Assembly (NCBI GenBank): GCA_964637875.1
Contig: CAZWXK010000059.1
Span: 1-12,604 of the forward strand
DNA from: UBA5972 sp964637875
GTDB lineage: Bacteria; Pseudomonadota; Alphaproteobacteria; Rhodobacterales; Rhodobacteraceae
Length of the DNA: 12,604 nucleotides
Direction of reading: 5' to 3'
Shown here: positions 5,942 through 11,294 of the stretch, one piece after another
How the letters are laid out: every line of letters starts with the position of its first letter
Position numbering within the stretch: the stretch's first letter is position 1
Made by a program: the position numbers and the translations under genes
The notes under the pieces: generated by a model
Databases searched by the model: none
Seen by the model: the letters and a program-made list of their open reading frames with translations, nothing else
Told to the model about the DNA's origin: nothing

Positions 5942-7111
5942 TCATTGGCTTTCCTTTTCGATTGCGCGGGCAATCAGTTCCTTCATGATCTCGTTGGTGC
6001 CGCCATAGATGCGCTGTACGCGGGCATCGGTCCACATTTCGGCCACGGGATATTCCAGCATGAACCCGTATCCGCCGAACAGTTGCAGGCATTCGTCCAG
6101 AACCTTGCCCTGCATGTCGCTCAGCCAGTATTTGCACATGGCTGCGGTTTCGACCGTCAGTTCGCCCTTCAGATGGGCCTCGATGCAACGGTCGAGAAAG
6201 GCGCGCGACACGGTGGTGTTGGTCTTGCATTCGGCCAGCTTGAAGCGGGTGTTCTGAAAGTTGAAGATGGGCTGGCCGAAGGCCTCGCGTTCCTTGCAAT
6301 AGGCGATGGTGCGTTCGACTGCCCCTTCCATGGCGCCGACCGCCCCGCAGCCGATGATCAGGCGTTCCTGGGGCAACTGCTGCATCATCTGGTAGAAACC
6401 CTGGCCTTCGACCCCGCCAAGCAGGTTTTCCGGCGGGATTTCGACATTGTCGAAGAACAGTTCCGAGGTATCTGCCGCCTTGAGGCCGATCTTTTTCAGC
6501 TTGCGACCGCGGGTGAAACCGGGTGCATCGTCGGTTTCGACCACCATCAGCGACATGCCGCGGGCCTTTTCCTTCGGGTCGGTCTTGGCGGCGACAATGA
6601 TCAGGTTCGCGTGCTGGCCGTTCGTGATGAATGTCTTTTGTCCGCTCAGGCGCCAGGCGTTGCCGTCGCGGGTGGCGCGGGTTTTCAGGTTCTGCACGTC
6701 CGAGCCCCCCGAGGGTTCGGTCATGGCCAGCGCGCCGATCAGTTCGCCCGTGACCATTTTCGGCATCCAGCGTTTCTTTTGTTCCTCGGTGCCATAGGCC
6801 AGGATGTAGTGGGCGACGATCCCCGAATGGATGCCGTTGCCCCAGCTGGCCAGGTTGGCGCGGCTGGCTTCCAGCAGGATGACGGCCTCGTGGCCGAAAT
6901 CGCCCCCGGCGCCGCCGTATTCCTGCGGGATCGACGGGCAGAGCAGGCCAAGTTCGCCGGCCTGCTGCCAGGTTTCGCGATCCATCTCGCCCTGCGCCCG
7001 CCAGCGCTCGAAATGGGGGGCCCATTCGTTGTTGATGAAGCTGGCGGTCATCTCGGCAAGCATCCTGTGCTCGTCGGTCATCCAGCTTGATGTCAGGTTC
7101 TGTGTGCTCAT
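5942..7111 (-). CDS. acyl-CoA dehydrogenase, long-chain (LCAD/ACADL) type
   Basis: A 389-aa FAD flavoenzyme that introduces the trans-2 double bond in acyl-CoA and passes electrons to ETF. The flavin-binding block ALAMTEPSGGSD is at 127-138. The C-terminus (about 245-380) matches what I recall of mammalian LCAD: QLPQER (245-250), LFGGYGF (344-350) and YGGTNEIMKELIAR (369-382). As in LCAD, the Glu found in MCAD-type YEGT is Gly (G370), so the catalytic base should be in helix G, most likely E262 in GAMEGAVE. Length is typical (about 380-400 aa). The ATG at 7111 is preceded by GGGGACGAACGAG. The start follows 137 bases of leader with a hairpin and a tandem repeat, so it may have its own promoter. 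Chain-length preference cannot be read from sequence; an isovaleryl- or other branched acyl-CoA substrate is possible. Confidence 0.92.
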   Translation of the reverse strand: MSTQNLTSSWMTDEHRMLAEMTASFINNEWAPHFERWRAQGEMDRETWQQAGELGLLCPSIPQEYGGAGGDFGHEAVILLEASRANLASWGNGIHSGIVAHYILAYGTEEQKKRWMPKMVTGELIGALAMTEPSGGSDVQNLKTRATRDGNAWRLSGQKTFITNGQHANLIIVAAKTDPKEKARGMSLMVVETDDAPGFTRGRKLKKIGLKAADTSELFFDNVEIPPENLLGGVEGQGFYQMMQQLPQERLIIGCGAVGAMEGAVERTIAYCKEREAFGQPIFNFQNTRFKLAECKTNTTVSRAFLDRCIEAHLKGELTVETAAMCKYWLSDMQGKVLDECLQLFGGYGFMLEYPVAEMWTDARVQRIYGGTNEIMKELIARAIEKESQ

Positions 7112-7122
7112 CTCGTTCGTCC

Positions 7123-7150
7123 CCCCCCAAACGGCGCCCCCCAAACGGCG
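7123..7150. repeat. 14-bp tandem duplication in the leader of the LCAD-type gene
   Basis: CCCCCCAAACGGCG occurs twice with no gap (7123-7136, 7137-7150), preceded by two more C bases. On the coding strand this puts a run of eight G, and before it a run of six G, just upstream of the start at 7111. The G8 tract adjoins the ribosome binding site, so length change could alter translation. Confidence 0.9.
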
Positions 7151-7211
7151 CCCATGTCATCTGCGGCGGATCCTGCCCAAGGCGCGGGCCTCGGGCAAGA
7201 CACGGTCGCGT

Positions 7212-7244
7212 GCGCGGGCCCGTTTCGTTGCGGCAGGCCCGCGC
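7212..7244 (-). terminator. hairpin just after the larger acyl-CoA dehydrogenase gene
   Basis: GCGCGGGCC (7212-7220) and GGCCCGCGC (7236-7244) form a perfect nine-base-pair stem with a 15-base loop, starting four bases after the stop codon at 7249. There is no T run on the minus strand, so it is either a weak terminator or an mRNA 3'-end stabiliser within the operon. Confidence 0.5.
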
Positions 7245-7248
7245 GTGA

Positions 7249-9027
7249 TCAGAACTGCTCTTCGTCCAGCGCCATCACCGGATCGGCGCCGCTTTGAATG
7301 CGGGCCAGATGCATTGCCGTTGCCGGCAGCTGGCGCGCCATGTAGTAACGGCCGGTCTGGATCTTGGCCTGGTAAAAGGCCTTGTCGGATGCGCCGCCTT
7401 CCAGCGCCTCCATTGCCGCCCTGGCCATCTGCGACCACATCAGGCCCAGGCAGACATGGCCGAACAGGTGCATGAAGTCGTAGGAACCCGACAGCGCCGC
7501 GTTGGGGTTCTTCATCCCCTCGGCCATGAAGAACATGGCGGCAGCCTGAAGATCCTTGCTGGCCGCCTTCAGCGGGTCGAGGAAATCGCCCTTGAGCGCC
7601 TCGTTATCGCTGTTTTCCTTGATGAAACCCTTGACCATCTCGAAGAAGGCCATGGCATGCTTGCCGCCATCCAGCCCCAGCTTGCGGCCGACGAGGTCAA
7701 GTGCCTGGATGCCGTTGGCGCCCTCATAGATCATGGCGATGCGGGCGTCGCGGACGAACTGGCTCATGCCGGTTTCCTCGATATAGCCGTGGCCGCCATA
7801 GATCTGCTGTGCCTGCACGGTGCTTTCGAAACCCTTGTCGGTCAGGAAACCCTTGATGACCGGGGTCATCAGCGAGATCAGCCCGTGGGCGGCCTCGTCG
7901 CCCTGGCGCAGGTGGCGGTCGATCAGCATCGAGCCCCAGAACAGGAAGGCGCGCGCGCCCTCGGTGAACGATTTCTGGTCCATCAGCGCGCGGCGGATGT
8001 CGGGATGCACGATCAGCGGGTCGGCCGGGCCGTCGGGGTTTGCGGGGCCGGTCACGGCGCGGCCCTGAAGGCGCTCGCGCGCGTAAGTGACCGCGTTCTG
8101 ATAGGCGGCTTCGGCCTGGGCAAGGCCCTGCATGCCGACACCGATGCGGGCCTCGTTCATCATGGTGAACATGGCGCGCATGCCCTTGTGCCTTTCGCCC
8201 AGCAGATAGCCGACCGCGCCATCGTAATTCATCACGCAGGTCGAGTTGCCGTGGATGCCCATCTTTTCCTCGATATTGCCCACGGTGACGCCGTTGCGTT
8301 CGCCCAGGCTGCCATCTTCGTTGACCAGATATTTCGGCACGATGAACAGGCTGACGCCCTTGATGCCCTCGGGGCCGCCGGGGATCCTGGCCAGCACCAG
8401 ATGGATGATGTTTTCGCTCAGCTCGTGTTCGCCGGCCGAGATGAAGATCTTGGTGCCGGTGATGCGATAGCTGCCATCATCCTGGGGTTCGGCCCTGGTG
8501 CGCATCAGGCCCAGATCGGTGCCGCAATGGGGCTCGGTCAGGTTCATGGTGCCGGTCCAGGTGCAATCGACCATTTTCGGCAGGTAGGTGCGTTTCTGTT
8601 CATCGGTGCCGTGGGCGTGGATGGCGGAATAGGCGCCATGGGTCAGGCCCTGATACATGGTGAACGACTGGTTCGCGGCGGAAAACATCTCGCCCACCGC
8701 GGTGCCCAGAACCTGCGGCATGCCCTGGCCGCCATATTCGGGGTCGCAGTCCAGCCCGGTCCAGCCGCCGGCGCGGACCTCGTCAAAGGCCTCCTTGAAG
8801 CCGGTCGGCACATGCACCACACCGTTTTCCAGCCGACAGCCCTCGCGGTCGCCCACCTGGTTGAGCGGGGCCAACAGTTCTGACGTGATCTTGCCGGCCT
8901 CTTCCAGAATGGCACTGGTGAATTCGGGGTCCAGCTCGTCATAGCCGGGGATGCCGCTTTCGCGGATCTTCAGCAGATCATGCAGCACGAACTGGATGTC
9001 CTTGACGGGGGCGGTATAGGTGGGCAT
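7249..9027 (-). CDS. acyl-CoA dehydrogenase with C-terminal extension (DmdC-like)
   Basis: A 592-aa acyl-CoA dehydrogenase of the long bacterial type, which is often annotated as 3-methylmercaptopropionyl-CoA dehydrogenase (DmdC). It has the flavin block MNLTEPHCGTD (161-171), ISAGEHE (196-202) and the catalytic E435 in MIYEGANGIQALDL. An extra C-terminal domain (about 460-592) is the hallmark of this subfamily; ordinary members end near 390. The start at 9027 is preceded by GGAGAAGA. The substrate may be a fatty acyl-CoA or, if the DmdC reaction applies, methylthiopropionyl-CoA; DmdC homologues are too widespread in this family to decide. No other DMSP-demethylation gene (dmdA, dmdB, dmdD) is in the window, so a general beta-oxidation role is favoured. 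It follows the MerR gene by 51 bases. Confidence 0.93.
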   Translation of the reverse strand: MPTYTAPVKDIQFVLHDLLKIRESGIPGYDELDPEFTSAILEEAGKITSELLAPLNQVGDREGCRLENGVVHVPTGFKEAFDEVRAGGWTGLDCDPEYGGQGMPQVLGTAVGEMFSAANQSFTMYQGLTHGAYSAIHAHGTDEQKRTYLPKMVDCTWTGTMNLTEPHCGTDLGLMRTRAEPQDDGSYRITGTKIFISAGEHELSENIIHLVLARIPGGPEGIKGVSLFIVPKYLVNEDGSLGERNGVTVGNIEEKMGIHGNSTCVMNYDGAVGYLLGERHKGMRAMFTMMNEARIGVGMQGLAQAEAAYQNAVTYARERLQGRAVTGPANPDGPADPLIVHPDIRRALMDQKSFTEGARAFLFWGSMLIDRHLRQGDEAAHGLISLMTPVIKGFLTDKGFESTVQAQQIYGGHGYIEETGMSQFVRDARIAMIYEGANGIQALDLVGRKLGLDGGKHAMAFFEMVKGFIKENSDNEALKGDFLDPLKAASKDLQAAAMFFMAEGMKNPNAALSGSYDFMHLFGHVCLGLMWSQMARAAMEALEGGASDKAFYQAKIQTGRYYMARQLPATAMHLARIQSGADPVMALDEEQF

Positions 9028-9038
9028 GGGTCTTCTCC

Positions 9039-9056
9039 GTTTCGGTTGTTTCGGTT
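9039..9056. repeat. 9-bp tandem duplication before the larger acyl-CoA dehydrogenase
   Basis: GTTTCGGTT occurs twice in tandem (9039-9047, 9048-9056). On the coding strand it is AACCGAAAC twice, directly 5' of the GGAGAAGA ribosome binding site. It may be a chance duplication. Confidence 0.6.
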
Positions 9057-9078
9057 GGCCGTCGGCGGCGCGTGGCGC

Positions 9079-9480
9079 TCACTCGGCGGCCTTGCGTCCT
9101 TGTTCGATGTCTTTCAGATAGCTCTGCCCCTCGGCGATCTGCTGTTTCAGCTCCTCGATGGCCTGGCTCAGCTCGTCGCGGCGACGCTGCAGCTCGTCGA
9201 GGCGGTCGCGGGCGATTTCCAGGGTGCGGCTGATCTGCAGCCGCTGGCCGTCGCCCTTGTTGTAAAGGGCCAGAAGCTGGCGGATTTCCTCCAGGCTGAA
9301 GCCGAACCTCTTGCCCCGCAGGATCAGCTTCATGCGCGCCCTGTCACGCCGGGTGAACAGGCGGCGCTGGCCGATGCGTTCGGGGAACAGCAGCTCCTTT
9401 GCCTCGTAGAATCTGAGCGTGCGCGGGGTGACGTCGAACATCTCGCACATCTCTCTGATCGTCAGAAACTCTTCGGTCAT
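9079..9480 (-). CDS. MerR family transcriptional regulator (LiuR-like), proximal copy
   Basis: A 133-aa MerR protein. The winged helix-turn-helix spans about residues 6-75: LTIREMCEMFDVTPRTLRFYE holds the two DNA-binding helices and QRRLFTRRD the wing. A long coiled coil (about 84-128) mediates dimerisation. No cysteine pair suits metal sensing (only C12, in the HTH), so the effector is likely organic. LiuR regulators, which control branched-chain amino acid and acyl-CoA catabolism in proteobacteria, look very similar from memory. The start at 9480 was chosen over the upstream ATG at 9507 because the conserved HTH begins six residues in; GGGA lies eight to eleven bases upstream. It is 51 bases before an acyl-CoA dehydrogenase, the probable target. 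48 of its first 73 residues match the second MerR gene. Confidence 0.92.
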   Translation of the reverse strand: MTEEFLTIREMCEMFDVTPRTLRFYEAKELLFPERIGQRRLFTRRDRARMKLILRGKRFGFSLEEIRQLLALYNKGDGQRLQISRTLEIARDRLDELQRRRDELSQAIEELKQQIAEGQSYLKDIEQGRKAAE

Positions 9481-9546
9481 GACAAATCCCGGTCTTGTGC
9501 CATGCACCCGAGATGTGCCTGATCGGGATTCGCTTCAAGGGCAAAA

Positions 9547-9575
9547 TGACGTTTACGTCGCACTACGTTACGTCA
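9547..9575. promoter_or_regulatory. candidate MerR/LiuR-type operator with four ACGT boxes
   Basis: TGACGT (9547-9552) and ACGTCA (9570-9575) form a perfect dyad with 17 bases between. ACGT occurs at 9549, 9555, 9565 and 9570. On the minus strand CTGACG and CGTCAT are 19 bases apart, the long spacer typical of MerR promoters, though the -10 match is poor. It overlaps the last codons of the distal MerR gene and precedes the proximal one by about 67 bases. Autoregulation is an inference. I recall LiuR sites as ACGT-rich but could not check. Confidence 0.45.
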
Positions 9576-9967
9576 GATTTTTCCGCGTCAAGTATTCTGG
9601 CCAGCTTGTCGATCGATTCCTGGCGCAGCACGCGCAATTCGCGGATGGCCGATTCCAGGTCGCGCTTGCGGCTTTCCAGTTCCTCGATCTGGCGGCCCGA
9701 CATCTCGATCCATTTTTCGGTCTGGGTGCGGTTGAGCGGGTCGGCGTCATAAAGCAGCAGCCACTGGCGGATTTCCTCGAGCGCAAAGCCAAAGCGGCGC
9801 CCCTGAAGGATCAGCTTGAGACGGGCGATTTCGCGCGGGCCGTAAAGGCGCGAACGGCCCACGCGCTCGGGGAAGATCAGCTCGATATATTCGTAATGGC
9901 GCAGCGTACGCGGAGTTACGTCGAACGCCGCGCACATTTCCTTGAGAGTGAGCTTTTTTTCAGCCAT
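9563..9967 (-). CDS. MerR family transcriptional regulator (LiuR-like), distal copy
   Basis: A 134-aa paralogue of the MerR protein encoded 82 bases downstream. The HTH region is LTLKEMCAAFDVTPRTLRHYE, the wing is around SRLYGPRE (39-46) and a coiled coil covers about 84-125. Differences from its twin concentrate in the wing (QRRLFTRRD against RSRLYGPRE) and the effector/coiled-coil half, which suggests a different site or ligand while the recognition helix is the same. It starts at 9967 with AGGGCGAC upstream. It is the first gene of the leftward block and faces a 281-base divergent region. Heterodimer formation with the twin is possible given the near-identical HTH, but untested. Confidence 0.92.
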   Translation of the reverse strand: MAEKKLTLKEMCAAFDVTPRTLRHYEYIELIFPERVGRSRLYGPREIARLKLILQGRRFGFALEEIRQWLLLYDADPLNRTQTEKWIEMSGRQIEELESRKRDLESAIRELRVLRQESIDKLARILDAEKSDVT

Positions 9968-10248
9968 GTCGCCCTGCCTTTCGCGATGTCATGCATTCTT
10001 CCCCGAAAGTTCGGCGCGACTCTGACCCGAGCGAGAGGGGATTTCAAGGTCTGTCGTTTCATTTGCAACAGTTCCGGCGCGCACCGGCCCGATGCCGCTG
10101 TCGCATGTCGCTGCCGAACACCTGCCAGGGCAGCTTTCAGGGCCGAGGTGACGTGACATCCCTTGTCAATGGGTCTTGCGCGCGCCCGGCGCAAGGAGAA
10201 TAACGGAAAGAACATTCATGTCGTGGCAACCGATGGAGCGAAGGGAAC
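9968..10248. promoter_or_regulatory. divergent intergenic region, promoters likely
   Basis: This holds the promoters of the MerR gene (leftward) and the thioesterase operon (rightward). For the leftward gene, TTGCAA (10063-10068) and TGAAAT on the minus strand (10041-10046) have a 16-base spacer and match four of six bases each. CTTTCG (9978-9983) and CGAAAG (10004-10009) form a spaced dyad near the MerR start. For the rightward operon, TTGCGC (10176-10181) and AATAAC (10199-10204) are 17 bases apart, a weak fit. A seven-base-pair hairpin, CTTGCGC/GCGCAAG, lies at 10175-10195. No gene is convincing here. Confidence 0.4.
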
Positions 10249-10728
10249 ATGTCCCGGATGAGTCCCGAGGCAAAGGCAAGACTGGCAGCCGAGTTCCTGC
10301 AGGCGATTCCCCATGCGAATCATCTGGGCATGGTGTTGACCCTGCTCGAGGACGGGGTGGCGGAAACCACCATGCCCTATGACGCACGCCTTGTGGGCGA
10401 CCCCGAAACCGGGGTGATCCATGGCGGCGCGGTATCCGCCCTGATGGATACCTGTTGCGGGGCGGCGGTGATGATGCATCCCGAATCGCCGATGGGAACG
10501 GCGACGATCGACCTGAGAATCGATTACATGCGCCCGGCGACACCGGGGCAGGGCTTGCGGGCGCGTGCGGAATGTTATCACGTCACGCGCTCGGTCGCCT
10601 TTGTGCGGGCCACCGCCTGGGACGAGGATGACGCGCGCCCCGTGGCCACCGCGACAGGGGCGTTTACCGTCGAGCGCGGCGGCGCGCATGCGGTTGGAAA
10701 GGTGCTCGACGGGGAGGGCGCGCCATGA
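10249..10728 (+). CDS. PaaI-family acyl-CoA thioesterase (hotdog fold), first of a pair
   Basis: A 159-aa hotdog protein predicted to hydrolyse acyl- or aryl-CoA thioesters to free acid and CoA in the cytoplasm. The signature GVIHGGAVSALMDTCCG (55-71) contains H58-G59-G60 and D67, the expected catalytic acid. The strand IDYMRPATPG (91-100) is the other family landmark. Length is typical (130-160 aa). The start at 10249 has GAAGGG six bases upstream; the ATG at 10258 is a possible alternative. Its stop overlaps the start of the next gene (ATGA, 10725-10728), so translation is coupled. Opposite it lies the beta-oxidation block, and it could release CoA from intermediates that stall there; substrate is unknown. 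Confidence 0.9.
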   Translation: MSRMSPEAKARLAAEFLQAIPHANHLGMVLTLLEDGVAETTMPYDARLVGDPETGVIHGGAVSALMDTCCGAAVMMHPESPMGTATIDLRIDYMRPATPGQGLRARAECYHVTRSVAFVRATAWDEDDARPVATATGAFTVERGGAHAVGKVLDGEGAP

Positions 10729-10769
10729 GTTCCGGTCCCATGAGTTCCGGCCCCATGGGTTCCGGTCCT
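10725..10769 (+). repeat. three tandem 15-bp units, each with an ATG
   Basis: ATGAGTTCCGGTCCC, ATGAGTTCCGGCCCC and ATGGGTTCCGGTCCT follow one another from the start codon of the second thioesterase. Each encodes Met-(Ser/Gly)-Ser-Gly-Pro and each starts with ATG in frame. The number of units could vary between strains without breaking the frame. Confidence 0.92.
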
Positions 10770-11294
10770 GGCGGGCGCGCGCCGGATCGTCGCCGCCCCG
10801 AGCCTGTCGAGGTCGTCCAGAAACGGCGCGATGCGGCATTGACCGCGCTGGTCGAGGGGGTGCCCTATATCCGTTTTCTGGGGATCCGGTTCGATCGCCG
10901 CGGCGACGAGCTGACCGCGCTGCTGCCATTTCACGACAAGCTGATCGGAAACCCGATCCTGCCGGCGCTGCACGGGGGCGTGACGGCCGCTTTCCTGGAA
11001 GTGACCGCGATCATCGTGCTGAGCTGGACCATCAACTGGGAGCGGATGGAAAACGGCACCCGCGCCGTGGACCGCTGGGATCCGACGCATCTGCCGAAAA
11101 TGCCCAAGACCATAGATTTCGCGGTGGACTATCTGCGTTCCGGCCTGCCGCGCGACGCCTATGCGCGGGCGCGGGTCAATCGTTCGGGCCGGCGCTATGC
11201 CAGCGTCTTTGTCGAGGCCTGGCAGGATCGGCGCGAACGCCCCTTTGCCCAGGGGACGGGGCATTTCCTGATGCCTGCGGGCAAGGATGACTAG
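10725..11294 (+). CDS. PaaI-family acyl-CoA thioesterase (hotdog fold), second of a pair
   Basis: A 189-aa hotdog protein. LHGGVTAAFLEVTA (82-95) carries H83-G84-G85 and E92 as candidate catalytic acid, where the first thioesterase has Asp. The strand IDFAVDYLRSGLPRDAYA (130-147) completes the family pattern. It is longer than its partner because of an N-terminal low-complexity tail (MSSGPMSSGPMGSGPGG, 1-17) and an insertion around 101-128. GGGGAGGG (10711-10718) favours the ATG at 10725, but in-frame ATGs at 10740 and 10755 are also possible. It overlaps the upstream gene by four bases and the MATE gene by eight. The two thioesterases are not close copies, so a mixed oligomer with different substrate range is conceivable. 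Confidence 0.88.
   Translation: MSSGPMSSGPMGSGPGGRAPDRRRPEPVEVVQKRRDAALTALVEGVPYIRFLGIRFDRRGDELTALLPFHDKLIGNPILPALHGGVTAAFLEVTAIIVLSWTINWERMENGTRAVDRWDPTHLPKMPKTIDFAVDYLRSGLPRDAYARARVNRSGRRYASVFVEAWQDRRERPFAQGTGHFLMPAGKDD

Larger units (their letters stand above)
5685..5945 (-). other. candidate 86-codon frame bridging the LCAD-type gene and the GST (unproven)
   Basis: An ATG at 5945 overlaps the acyl-CoA dehydrogenase stop (ATGA, 5945-5942) and is preceded by AAGGAAAG. The frame stays open for 86 codons and its TGA (5687-5685) overlaps the GST ATG in the same ATGA manner. Against it: it runs through two copies of the intergenic element and two hairpins, its last third uses codons unlike the neighbours (TTA ACA AAC CCT TGC GCT TCT TCT), and I recognise no protein family. 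Most likely it is non-coding DNA that happens to be open. Confidence 0.2.

Noticed and set aside
7123..7150. Duplication as an attachment site or transposon target duplication
   Set aside because: The copies are directly adjacent with nothing between them and no integrase or transposase is near.
7294..8883. 529-codon + strand open frame
   Set aside because: Mirror of the larger acyl-CoA dehydrogenase; rich in Gly/Ala/His as expected from an antisense frame.
10218..10382. Possible leader peptide or small gene ahead of the first thioesterase
   Set aside because: The ATG at 10218 has AAGGAG about 20 bases away, too far, and the frame overlaps the thioesterase with Arg/Gly-rich shadow composition.
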